A DNA stretch of 64,000 nucleotides from Utricularia gibba (Eukaryota > Streptophyta > Magnoliopsida > Lamiales > Lentibulariaceae), in assembly GCA_002189035.1 (NCBI GenBank), contig NEEC01000002.1, positions 372,001-436,000 on the forward strand, in the 5' to 3' direction. Positions within the stretch are counted from its first letter, which is position 1, and every line of letters begins with the position of its first letter. The translations under genes and the position numbers were made by a program. Below, in pieces: positions 33,486 through 44,607 of the stretch. Under the pieces are notes generated by a model. That model worked only from the letters and a program-made list of their open reading frames with translations. It was not told the DNA's origin and ran no database searches.

Positions 33486-34108
33486 GAGTCAACAACAGAC
33501 TCTTGAGAATGGTATTTACTTTGCCTAGTGACTTGTTTCACTGCTGAACCATTTTGGACGGAGCATCTGCTTCTCTTGGGACAGTCTAGGTGTTTCAGGA
33601 GAGAAAACAGAACCGAAGATTGTAATAACATATGAAGATCACCTTACAAATGAAGACTCTGTGTAGCAGCAGCTTTCGTTGTTTCAACATATGAAGATCA
33701 CCTTACAAAATCAAAACATCTGATTTTGCATCAAGAATTCCATGACGTTGATACCACATACCATAAATCTTTCAAGTGAGATGGGGCATTCTTACAATTT
33801 AAATAGGATTCAAAAAATTTGAAGATCAAAAGATTTGCAACAGGCACGTTAGATGCGTGCAACATACCCGTGATTAAGCCAGCCAACTAGCGAGCCCAAA
33901 AAAATGTGGAAAAAGCCCCATTTCAAGACAGTAAAGAAATACATTCATGAAGTATACAAATCCCACAAAAATGAGGAGAAGAAGTGAAATGAACTATAAC
34001 AAAAAAAGATCAATTCTTGAAATAACCAGCAAAGCTCGACGCAATCAGGAACGCAAAGAATATGAACTAGCTCCATACGAAAGTAAAGAATAGGCGCCAA
34101 TTCACAAA
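33486..34108 (-). repeat. Diverged copy of the PPR gene 5' end and promoter
   Basis: This stretch aligns along its length with 17252 to about 17890 in the same orientation. Shared blocks include cctagtgacttgtttcactg, agatcaccttacaaaatcaa, gccccatttcaagacagtaa, cttgaaataaccagcaaa and ggcgccaattcac. It covers the first 60 or so PPR codons plus leader and upstream DNA. The copied start codon is ACG instead of ATG, an insertion adds a TAA, and several indels break the frame, so it is not coding. Inside it a 23-bp unit is repeated at 33628-33650 and 33687-33709. The copy ends at a poly-A tract near 34109. It sits immediately upstream of GEMIN2. Confidence 0.85.
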
Positions 34109-34765
34109 AAAAAAAAAAAAAAAAAAATCAAACAGTTTCCAGTGTTAGATTATGGTAAAAGATGGTGTTTTCCGCGGAAACAGCTTCTTGAGCCCAAAAT
34201 CTCCAAAAAAACACCACGTAAGCCAGTAAGCATAATCATTATTACCCTTCGGAAACTTGAACAGCTGCCCCTCCTCCAAGAAACTCCGCCACCAGTCTTC
34301 CTCTCCAAGGACATCAACGAAGGGCTTTTCGGAGGGGAGACGCTCCACTGTAAATACAAAATTCACAGCGTGTAGGAATGCATGGCGTTTTGGGCCACTC
34401 TTATTGGGCCGGACGCCAACGAAAGAATTAACAATAATTAATGATATCATTAGAAAATTTTAATAAATTAAATAAAAAATGTGCCAAAAATTATAAATAT
34501 GCGCCGCAATCCATTTAACGGTTACCGTGTTTGGAAGGTGCTACGGGAGCCACGAACGGACGCCGGTCGTGGTCCGGCGAGTCCCCTTTCTGCGCAGAAG
34601 AAAATAACAAGGCTTCCGTTTCGGTGACAACCTTCGTAATTTCTGCTGCTTCTTTTGCGATTTCTTGAAGCTTTGATCGAGCATGGGATGCTAGAGATTG
34701 AGAGAAAGAGGGAGCCTTTCTGGGAGTTTCTTCACCTGGGTTTCAGATTTTCACTTGCGCTTGTC
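34109..34765. other. Spacer upstream of GEMIN2 and DUF760 locus
   Basis: Begins with an A tract, then GC-richer DNA. TGGGCC/GGGCCGG motifs at about 34393-34412 look like site II elements and may drive GEMIN2 leftward, the DUF760 locus rightward, or both. No coding exon recognised. Confidence 0.4.
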
Positions 34766-36000
34766 ATGGGACTGGAGACTTCTGCTGCTTTTCAGGCTTC
34801 ATTGACAACCTTTGAATGGCCTTCTCTGTCCGGGAATCGACGGCATGATGTCATGGTTGGATCGAGATTTTTGTTGGGTGCATGCGTGGTTCAGGTAATC
34901 ATGTGTTTGTTTCTTTAGTTGGAGAAGGAATTGGGGGGTGGGCTCTGAAAAATTGGGGTTAATGAAACAAGAGAAGCTTCTTTAATTTAAGATTTTAATA
35001 TCATGAGAACAGTCAGTTTCTCAGTGGACATGTTCTGATGTCTTTTGTGTTACAAGTAGATTCTTCACTGGGATGCCTGGAGTGTTTTAAGCGCTTTCTT
35101 TTCTTACTAATTTAGGTTGATGATCATATGGATTTGCTGTATCTGTTTTCTGGTCAAGATATCTGCTTTCTTGTGAATTAATGTGTGCTTGCTCGTTCTT
35201 TGTACTGCAAATTTTCACCACCCCACGTGCAGTTTGGAGCCAAAAAATGACGTATGTTCAAGGAGGAAGCGGATTATAACAAAGGCTTCAGTGCAATTCT
35301 TATTGGACATTCTTTTTCCGGGATTCTACTTTTTGAGAGGTTGATTTTTCAGCTACACACGAACAATTTAGGAATGGATTCTAGACGCCAATTTTTGTTT
35401 TTTTTTTCATTTTCTGGAGCAGCCTTACCCTGTAAATTGGAGAGCCGAATGTGTTTTATGCTGAAAGTTGAATTTTTATGTCTCCAGTACAGGAGAATTG
35501 CAGAGGTCAACGAAAATGAGAAAAGGAAAACATTGGAAGAAATATTGTATGTTTTAGTGGTGCAGAGATTCATGGATACAGGCGTACCCTTGATTAGCTC
35601 AATTACTCCATCCCCGAATGCTACAGGCTTACTCGAATACCTGGAGAGGTAAAGGTGTTACAGTTGAGAAACTCCATTTTCCAGAAGCTTTTGAGATGAT
35701 TGAAAATCACCTGACTCTCATCCCTGGAAATCCAATGGGTGTGTGTGATGCAATTGCTCAGATCAGCAAACTGAGGGTTGGGCAGGTATATGTGGCATCA
35801 ATAATGTATGTATGATACCTAGAGGGTACTTGGTGGTGATGAGTCCTTCAGATACGTTCAACCCCATCCAGAAATGGCTGGTGTCATGGGAACTGGAGTT
35901 TTGCTGGGGATGAAACAATCACAGGCTTAAGAGGCTTGTTCTGGAGGCTGTGGCTTCCGGTTCTTTTCTTGGGGATGCTGAGAGCTATGCGAATTCAAGG
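34766..36000 (+). pseudogene. Decayed DUF760 (UV-B-induced protein At3g17800-like) gene
   Basis: Remains of a DUF760 chloroplast-type protein. Exon-like blocks in order: 34766-34894 (MGLETSAAFQASLTTFEWPS through GSRFLLGACVVQ with a good donor); 35233-35397 (FGAKK, stop, then KEEADYNKGF, LLFERLIFQLHTNNL, MDSRRQFL); 35488-35640 (YRRIAEVNENEKRKTLEEIL, YVLVVQRFMDTGV); and 35640-35805 in another frame (VEKLHFPEAFEMIENHL, AIAQISKLRVGQVYVASIMY). Damage: an in-frame TGA at 35248-35250, a one-base frame change near 35620-35640 and loss of a clear frame after MY. A further family-like stretch (LKRLVLEAVASGSFLGDAES) appears in a third frame at about 35920-35990. It could be a pseudogene or an allele with assembly errors; the combined damage favours a pseudogene. 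Confidence 0.7.
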
Positions 36001-36354
36001 TACCATTTCGTGCTGAACTGATCCCCATTGCGCTTCTTGTTTTGCATATCATGAAGTGGTATCACAAGTCAACTGTAAACTATTGTGCTTATTTTTCAAA
36101 TGAATTAAATTAACTGCATGGATATGTTGACTGCACTTTCGTTTTCCTTTTATACTTTTGAAATTACCCAATGAAACTCTGAGTCCTTGCTTGTATGGTA
36201 AACGAACTTAAATGTGTCCATCACCTTGGGTTTCCTCCAAAATGGATATTCTTGTTCTTTTGGTTTATGCTTGTCTTTCTTCCAACAATAAAACTTCCTC
36301 CTCTCTCTCCTCACACATCATCTCCTTTTCTTCACAGAAAGGTAAACCGGAGGC
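36001..36354. other. Purple acid phosphatase promoter region
   Basis: Non-coding. CT-rich and CAC-rich DNA (36290-36345) just upstream of the start looks like a 5' leader. No strong TATA box. Confidence 0.4.
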
Positions 36355-37889
36355 ATGGCTTTCAACTTCAACCTCCTCTCTCTAGCCACCATCACCCTCC
36401 TCATCAGCAGCTTCCATGTCTCCGCTGAGCTCCAAAGATTCCAGTTCCCCATCCATGATGGTGAAACTCTCCGGTTCTTCGTCATTGGAGATTGGGGAAG
36501 GAACGGCCAGGAAAACCAAACCTTAGTTGCTGATCAGGTACTCTGGCTTTCATCCGGTTGAAGAAGAGTAAAAAGCTACCGCCCCCACAACCTAATGGCA
36601 CCATACTTTTCAGATGGGAATAATCGCAGAGAGCTTCCCTGTTGATTTCATAATATCTACAGGGGATAATTTCTACGAAAACGGGCTCACTGGTGTGGAT
36701 GATCCAAGGTTCTTACAATCCTTCTCAACCATTTACACGGCCAACAGCCTGCAGAAACCATGGTTTGTTGGTAAAACAATGGGATCCATATTCATTCAAT
36801 GATTTATTCCTTCCTAAACTTGCTAAATTAACTCAAATTTGCAATCTTGCCTCCGCCTATGCATGCAGTTCTGGGCAACCACGACTATAGAGGTGATGTA
36901 CTGGCGCAGCTGAATCAGACGCTCGCAGCAATCGACCCAAGATGGAATTGCTTCAGGTCCTTCATCGTCTGTGCAGGTTATTTTATTCATTCCCCTACTG
37001 GTTTATGATAACTTAAAGATTCTTTCCCGGTTGTCGCCAATATCATTGATTAATACATTGGAAAATGACGTTTTTGTTGTCCTAATTCCTGATATCTAAA
37101 GCTCTGAGTGGCAGGGGCTACCGAGCTTTTCTTCATCGACACAACCCCTTTTGTGACGCAATACATAGTGAGCCCCAAGGGCAGCCATTACGACTGGCGC
37201 GGTATCACTCCCTTAGATGAGTACACCGCTGATCTGTTGACGGTAATATGGTGACCGGATCCCGGTCTCGGTGTTTTTGGTTGGTTGGTGCATAGATCAA
37301 GCTCTGAACTTGGGTAATGGAAACAGGATCTGGAATCTGCACTAGAGGAATCAACAGCGAATTGGAAGTTCGTGGTTGGCCATCACCCAATCAGAAGCGT
37401 TGGCGAGCACGGCGACACACAAGAGCTTGTCGATCGCCTTCTTCCTCTACTCCGGGTACTGCCCGTCGCATCCCCTGTAGTGGGCATACACACATACGAT
37501 ACTGAATCACATTCTGGTAGCTCCCCATTCCATTCCATGCAGGCTAACGACGTGGACCTCTTCGTCAATGGCCATGATCACAATCTTCAGCGCATCGGCG
37601 ACACCGCAAGGTACTCACATATCATCACTCTCAGGCTCCCCAAGTGCCGATCCGCATCCCATATCAGTCGTATATTCTCCGGTGCAGCCAGCTGGAGTTC
37701 GTGACCAGTGGAGGGGGCTCTCAGGCGTGGAGAGGAGGGATCAGGGAGGCCGACCCCGCCGTCGAAGTCCTGGATTTCCTGTACGATGGGCAGGGGTTCC
37801 TGTCTGCCGAGCTGACCTCAACCAATGCTGAGTTTGCGTTCTACGACGTCCAGGGGAAGATCCTGCACGCCTGGAACAAGTCCCGGTGA
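36355..37889 (+). CDS. Purple acid phosphatase (PAP3/8/17 type)
   Basis: Secreted or vacuolar low-molecular-weight purple acid phosphatase with a binuclear Fe-metal site. Seven exons keep frame: 36355-36537, 36614-36770, 36869-36976, 37115-37242, 37327-37455, 37543-37610 and 37688-37889, giving 324 residues. A signal peptide ([20 protein letters not shown] ending HVSA) is followed by the five metal-ligand blocks in order: [30 protein letters not shown] and NGHDHNLQ. The end has [12 protein letters not shown] and [16 protein letters not shown]. All seven ligand residues (D, D, Y, N, H, H, H) are present, so the enzyme should be active. NxT sites (ENQT, LNQT) suggest N-glycosylation. It hydrolyses phosphate esters, and the family often responds to phosphate starvation. 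Which of PAP3, 8 or 17 is orthologous is not settled. Confidence 0.93.
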
Positions 37890-38393
37890 AGCAGCGGCGC
37901 CGACACTTCAGGCGTGGCTGCTCTAGAGCTTCGCGAACTGGATGCTTGTAATAACATATCCAGTGTAATAAAATCAACTACCAAAAATAAATCCGCTGAG
38001 TTTTTTACTTCTAATTATATTAATCAAAATAACAAATATTTTATTTATTTTAATTGTATTCTTTAAGTAACATTTGATTGATTGGTAAAATTGAATAAAA
38101 GGGGTGATTTATTATGTTTATTTTAAATGCATTTAATCCCACCAAAACACTTAATTAATTTAAGTAATCTTGATGCCGGATGGTAATAATAAGATTATTT
38201 ATTGGGGAAAATAAAAATATATATATATTTGTTATGGATTTATTTATTTTGTATTATTTTATGGTCCAGGATTCATGAAACGGTTTCCAAATAAGGGCGT
38301 AAAAGAAAAATGGGGAGGAAAAAGAAGGTGAGAGCTGGTGCTGAGCTGAGATTCCACCTCCCTGTCCGTCTTCAATCGATTTCGTGTTCCGGC
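37890..38393. other. AT-rich spacer and IDD promoter
   Basis: Strongly AT-rich to about 38280, including an (AT) run near 38217-38228, then the GC-richer leader of the IDD gene. No exon seen. Confidence 0.4.
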
Positions 38394-38420
38394 ATGGCGG
38401 TGTCAGTAGCAGCTCCGTAG
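38394..38420 (+). other. Short upstream ORF in IDD leader
   Basis: An 8-codon ORF (MAVSVAAP, stop) precedes the main ATG. A second upstream ATG at 38442 opens a frame that overlaps the main start. Both could lower translation of the transcription factor if the leader includes them. Confidence 0.45.
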
Positions 38421-38475
38421 CCTTTTCTCTTGAGTCTTCGCATGCAAAGTACCATCGTATCCTCGATTATCGAAC

Positions 38476-39893
38476 ATGAATCCGCCGGAGCCCGGAACCA
38501 GCAAGCGGAAGCGCCGCCCTGCCGGAACCCCAGGTACCTCACCCAAACGAATCAAAATCAGAAAAAGTATTGGATGAAAAATGGCGAGTTCGAAAAAATT
38601 GCTGTGGGCCTGCAGATCCGGATGCAGAAGTGGTGTCACTGTCGCCGAGGACGCTCCTGGAATCGGACCGGTATATCTGCGAGATCTGCAACCAGGGATT
38701 TCAGCGCGATCAGAATCTGCAGATGCACCGCCGCCGGCACAAGGTGCCGTGGAAGCTTCTGAAACGCGAAACTCCTGTTTCGAAGAAACGGGTGTTCGTG
38801 TGCCCTGAGCCCACGTGCCTTCACCACGACCCGTGTCACGCTCTGGGCGACCTCGTCGGAATCAAGAAGCACTTCCGTCGGAAGCACAGTGATCACCGCC
38901 AATGGGTTTGTGAGAAGTGCTCTAAAAGCTACGCCGTTCAGTCGGACTACAAAGCCCATCTCAAAACCTGCGGCACTCGCGGGCACTCCTGCGATTGCGG
39001 CCGCGTTTTTTCCAGGTTCAATAATTCTGGGAAGGAAATCAATGTTTATGGGATTGAGTGTGAGAATGTTTTGGGGGAAGTGGGGATTTTCTGCCATTAG
39101 TTTAGCTGACTTTGAGAGTTACGAGGTAAAAGAAGACAAGGTTTCCATTGCCAAGTTACAGCTTTTGGGCATCTGCAATCAGTCGTTTTGATTTCCGATT
39201 GCTTGAGTTGAATTGGAGGAGTTTCTCAATACTTTTTTCATTTTGAATTGTATGCAACTGATTCTGAAAATTGGGTTTTATGTTGTTGTTAGGGTGGAGA
39301 GCTTCATCGAGCACCAAGACGCATGCACGATGCGGCGGTTCCGATTGGGCGGCGGGGGTGCTACTAGTTCTTCCAACGACACTGATCCTTCGTCCTGGGT
39401 TTTCACGAAGCCCCTTGACCAAAACCCCATTTTCCTCGACCCCGCCGCCGCCGCGGTCGGGAATCATATCCGGCGGCCGTCTATCGAACTCCAGCTTCTA
39501 ACAAAGCACGAGGATCATCGTCATGTCCAGCCCTCAATCCCTTCGTCAGAGCTACCCACTCCCGAGATCCAGGCGCCGCCATCCACGGAGGAGCAGCTGA
39601 GAATCGCCATGGCGGAGAAGTTTCAAGCGGAGGAGGCACGGCGGCAGGCGCAGTTACAAAAAAATGCCGCGGAGAAAGAATTCGCCAACGCGAGGATTAT
39701 CCGGCAGCAAGCTGCGACGGAACTGGAGAAAGCTCAGGCGCTGAGAACCCACGCTGCGGAGCAAATGGAAGCGGCGCTGTCCCTGATAAAGTGCAGCTAT
39801 TGCAAGCAGAATCTCCGGCCGGTGGAAGACTGTGGGCCGATGAGCCACATTACAGCTGCTGTCAAAGAATGGGGATCCCGGAATCAAAAGTAG
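38476..39893 (+). CDS. INDETERMINATE-domain C2H2 zinc-finger factor (IDD14/15/16 clade)
   Basis: Nuclear transcription factor of 352 residues. Exons at 38476-38533, 38616-39015 and 39293-39893 keep frame. An NLS, KRKRRPAGTPDPDAEVVSLS, leads to the ID domain: finger 1 YICEICNQGFQRDQNLQMHR (C2H2), finger 2 FVCPEPTCLHHDPCHALGDL (C2H2), finger 3 WVCEKCSKSYAVQSDYKAHL (C2HC) and finger 4 SCDCGRVFSRVESFIEHQDA (C2HC). The C-terminal half has a charged coiled coil (EEQLRIAMAEKFQAEEARRQ; AATELEKAQALRTHAAEQME) and a final CxxC pair (IKCSYCKQNLRP). That helical tail with a CxxC is characteristic of the SGR5/IDD15 clade, which controls gravitropism, organ angle and auxin supply, rather than IDD1-13. Start chosen for the SKRKRRPAGTP context. 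Confidence 0.92.
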
Positions 39894-42800
39894 AAATCAG
39901 TTTCGGGATCATGCAACACAAACGCTGCAGACAGAAATGGGTCCTTTTGGCTCTGCCCAAAAGCCACATGATAAACCCCAGCTTTTTCATCATCTCAGAA
40001 GCTCCAGCTTTTTGATATTGTCATCGTCATCAAACTCAACCCCATTCTTAATCCACATTACACTCAAATCCCTTACAGCCATCACAGAAACCCACAACAA
40101 CTTCAATACGGTGCCCTAACCATCACCCCACACTCATCCATCAGGGAACTCGAAATCCCTGAAGGGCACAGCATTTCTATCATCACGGACTTACAGCACT
40201 GCAAACAGAATTCACACAGACTTCTATACTGCATCCCTACCTAAAAACATTCCGGTGGCATCGGACTTAAAGTGGAATCACTTCAAGAAAGAAACAGCGA
40301 AGATGGAGCGCTACTGATAGACCGAGCGGTCGGATTGGAGCCCAGAGGACGCAGAGCGGCGTGCAGGTTTCCGTATTTCCGAATAAACCCAAAAAAGGAA
40401 GAAGAATGTGGGGTTCTGGGTGGGGAATGGAGAAAAAGGACGTGAGAGCGGCGGGGATACAAATGAATGTGAAGCATTTAATGGGAAATGTTCAGTAGCC
40501 CTAAATGTTCGGTTGTCGTTCCGGCCTCGGCGCTTGGAGTATTCGGGAAACGAAGAGTTAGCCACACAGAAGGCTCGCCATGGGTTTCAGTGCCACTCAG
40601 ACCCACAAATCCATTATTTAAAAATTTTATTTTTAAATAATTAATCATCCTATGATATATTTATAAAAAATAATAATATATATTTGAGTTATTTATTTTT
40701 AAATAACACATGTATAATACGATTAAAGTAAAAATGCATTTCACACATTGCTTTCAAATATATATATTTAAAATAATAATAATATGTTTAAAACAAATAA
40801 TTGTATAAATTACGTACTGAATGGGCAGGTCAAAAAAAGGAGGCGAGGGTAAAAAGGGGGTTTCTTGGCCCACCGTAAAAAAAAGAGGTTTCACTGACTG
40901 TAAAAGGGAATTATCGCACCAACAATTTACCCTTCCGGTCAACAAGCAATGAATGAATCTGTTTTATATTTATTTTTTCTCCGGGTCCCACAAGAGTGAT
41001 TTACAAAATTGGGAATTGATCCATGCCCTAATTTTGGAATATCCGTTATTTATTTATATTATTTATTTCAGTTGATTGTCACAGCGGTAAAAAAGGGCAG
41101 AGTTTACCTTTTCACTGACTCTTTTTTCACCCGGTCGGTGAATCCGTGGGTTAGTATTTAGGTCACGTTGCAGCTTTTCACAGCTACGGATGTGCACTGC
41201 ACACACTCTCATGAACACGCACATCACAAACAAAACCGAATTTCCCTTTTTTATATAATTCACACACAGATATTTGTGATTTTTTTATTAATTTTGGTTT
41301 TCTTAAAAAATTAAATTATTGATTTTCCTAAAAATCAAAATTCTTGACTTTTTAAGCTCTCCGTACTAAAATTCAAGATTGGATTTAGAATAAACTTAAA
41401 TAAAAAATAGGGGCTCTCATGCTCAAAAATGGAGAAATGACGAAATGGCCCTTCATGGCGGGATTCCTCATCCTGTTTGTTAATGTGAAAATTGACTCTT
41501 CTAATTTAATACGCTCACTTTCGAAAAAAAGGAGCGGTAATAAAATCTAAAAAGGGTCGGTTCCAAGGGGGACAATCAGACAGCAGGGTTGGAATAGTAA
41601 TTGCAGCCTTACTTCTAGATGCATATCAAATAGGACCAAGGTTGGCAATAGAAATATTGAAAATAAACAATAAATTCATTAATAAAAATACAATAAATAA
41701 ATAATTCACACCATTAAATGTCGATCGAAACACAAATCAGTTTGAATTTTGAAATCGCTGTATTTTTAATTAATATAAAGAAAAAAAACACATTTTGAAA
41801 ATATAAACGATTCTCAATAATCCAGACTTGAAAATCAAGGCCCAAGGCCCATTCTAAACCCTAGAAAATTCTGTGTGCGTAAAAACAGGGATTGGGGGGG
41901 GGGGGGACTGAGGCCCACGTGTGTGCTCAAAAAGCAATTGTGTGAACTTTTGTGGCAAAAATGAAATACAAGAAAAATAAAGAAAAGCAAAATGGTCTCT
42001 TCTCCATGAAGGAAGGCACCCACCCACTCACCATCCCCATGGCATAGCACCATGGGGGTCTCTATTCTATTCTCCCATTTCCTTTTTATTGATACCCAAC
42101 CAATTCTTATCTTATCATATAAAAAAAACGACGATTTCGATATATATATATATTCTAAACACATCTATCCGTCACGAGTTCGAACTCGATCCGACGTCGC
42201 ATGGGCGATTTCGCTTAGTGAGCAAGGAATGAGTTGATAATGAAGATGATTGAATTTTCCCGACTTTTAGGCAATGGTATTTGCATGGTGACTGAGTCAC
42301 GAGCGCCTCTTTTGATCAGATAAAATCCACGTTGCTCCTCTTTTTTGCCCCATTAAATATATTAAATCCCATTTTTCAAAATATAATTTCTTTTGCCGTG
42401 CCCTAGACCGGATTTCTTATCATTGATTCTTTTTATATTAAAGTTTTTATTTTTTCAGTAGTATCGAATTGGACTTATAATTTTAATAGTATATGTACCG
42501 AATGTGCTTTTATAACAGTGTTTTGTGAGACAATTGCTTGTGCCGACAAAGACATGGATCCGGATACAGTTTTACATGATTAACATTCCTCTTATACAAT
42601 ATAATTCGTTTTAACTATTAAATTTTTATGTTTTTACGTTTTTTTTTCATAGAAAAAATCTCATATAAAATTAGAATAGATTTTCTCTTTAAATATATTC
42701 ATTTTCCATTCGTAACCAATGTGAAATATTGTTATTAAACCTCTAATCACACAACCATACAATGATGAAAACTATTAGCTCAAGCAAAAGGGTGTGTACA

Positions 42801-43737
42801 AATCTAGGAAAATAGAACCAAAATTAAAGATTTTAGATTTTATTAAATTTTTATTTTTTATTATTTATTTTTACATGGGGTGAGTGTACTGTAACCCATC
42901 CTTTTTATAAAGAATAACTGTATATGTATATAAATAGAAGAGAGTGTGGTAGTAGAATATGAGCGGGAAAAGGGGGCCACTTTACCTCAAGAAAAAGCAC
43001 ATCACTCTGCGTGGCAAAAAATTGTCGACGAAGAAAAGAAAAATTCTGGGAAAGTGGGAATATATTTTTGTTATCTAATTAATTTTTACATTAGGTTATA
43101 ACTTATAATTCTGATTTTGATAAGATGGAATGAATTTCAAAGAAAATGGTGAAAATTTTCAAAGTACATTTGAATAGATTCGATAAAAAAAATATAATTT
43201 ATAAATTATTAATGGATATGAAATTTTAAGGTAAAAAAAACTTGATAACGGTATAGTACGAATAGAGGATAAAATATGCTTAAATAACAAGATTTTTCTA
43301 ATTTTGTATAATCTATTTTTCTCAAAAGAAAAAAACAAAAAATCATGAAAATTGATTGATCAACACGAACAATATTATATAAAGAATAATATGGATTATA
43401 ACAAAAATAGATAATTATTTTACATTAAAAATTATATAAAATAAGTATCAATTCGATTTTATAAATCTAATTAAGTATATAGTTGGTTTATTTTAAAAAA
43501 TGAAAAATATTTATTGATAAAAAGAAATTATTAAATAAAGTTTAAATTTATGAATGAAATTGAATAAATCCCATCTAATGCATTTTTTAAATATATTAAT
43601 ATACGAGAGATGGAATATTTAAATTAAAGTATAGATGAATATCAATAAAAATAATAAAAAATATATCTTTTACAAATGATTTAGAAAGTATATAATATTT
43701 TTGTATTTTGCAAAAATTGGCATTTTCTTTGTCTCTC
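39894..43737. other. Gene-poor AT-rich region
   Basis: About 3.8 kb without a supported gene. The first 700 bp are GC-moderate and include IDD 3' UTR; short ORFs there resemble nothing known. From about 40620 the DNA is highly AT-rich with A and T runs, and a G tract lies at 41893-41905. No LTR, terminal inverted repeat or transposase remnant was recognised by eye. Confidence 0.5.
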
Positions 43738-43746
43738 TATATAAAG
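43738..43746 (+). promoter_or_regulatory. TATA box of NAC gene
   Basis: TATATAAAG preceded by a CT run, 74 bases before the NAC start codon at 43820. Confidence 0.7.
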
Positions 43747-43819
43747 GGTGGAGTCGAAGACCACGAGCCCCACTCACTTCTTCTGTCTTTCAATATTCGC
43801 CTTGCAACTGTTCGACGGA

Positions 43820-44607
43820 ATGCCAAAACCAGGTTTTCCTCAAGACGCATCCTGCAACTTGCCCCCCGGATTCCGCTTCGAGCCCACCGACGAAGAGATC
43901 GTCTTCCAGTACCTGGCCTGTAAAACCCTGTCCCGTCCCTTGCCGGCTTCAATCGTCCCGGAGATCGATGTCTTCGCTGCGGATCCGTGGGAGCTACCAG
44001 GTATCGAATGCTTCATCCGCTTATCAGTTGTCACGCTTGTTGCTTACTGTTAACGATATTTTGACGTGTAGGTGAATTGGAGCGAGATAGGTACTTCTTC
44101 AGTAACATGGCGAGCAACATGGGTCGAACGAAGAAGACGACCTGCACTGGGTTCTGGAAGCCAATAGGTTTCCAGAAACTGATTGTTTCCCCATCTAGAA
44201 TGCCAATAGTCGGGATCAAGAAGACTCTAGTGTTCTACAGAGGGAAAGGCCTCCGTGCTTCTAGAACTGATTGGATCGTTCATGTCTACTTCATCGCCCT
44301 CGCCCACAACAAAGCACCTCGCAGCAATCACCATTTCCAGGTAACAACTATAACAGTATGCTGTACAATGGAATTTGACCTCAAAACCCTCATTGGAACT
44401 CCATACTTAAAGCTGCTTGTGTTGGGGCATTTCCAGGGATCCCTGGTTCGATTAGGGAAGTGGGTTTTGTGCCACGTGTTGTCCAGGAATGGTGGCAGCC
44501 ATGTACAGAAGAATAGTGTGGGACAAGAAACGAGCGACGCGGAGTCCTCGTTCTCGGACACGGAGTCCAGCACTCTCGACGAATCGGTTTCTTCTACTAG
44601 TTCATAA
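43820..44607 (+). CDS. NAC-domain protein, NAC083/VNI2-like, short and diverged
   Basis: Putative NAC transcription factor of 206 residues. Exons at 43820-44000, 44072-44340 and 44437-44607 keep frame with standard sites. Subdomain A is intact (LPPGFRFEPTDEEIVFQYLA), B has LPASIVPEIDVFAADPWELP, then ERDRYFFSNMAS. The usual subdomain C/D core (GYWKATGxDK) is replaced by GFWKPIGFQK, and the preceding basic residues are weaker. VGIKKTLVFYRGKGLRASRT and DWIVHVYF follow in place of the usual W-x-MHEYR. Subdomain E is KWVLCHVL. The tail is short and acidic or serine-rich (SDAESSFSDTESSTLDESVS). The overall order resembles the NAC083 group. DNA binding may be altered. Confidence 0.82.

Noticed and set aside
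40283..40644. Short ORFs on both strands downstream of the IDD gene
   Set aside because: No family motif, no splice partners; coding status cannot be supported.
39894..43737. Possible transposon in the AT-rich gap
   Set aside because: Searched by eye for terminal repeats, poly-purine tract/primer-site pairs and transposase or reverse-transcriptase motifs and found none.
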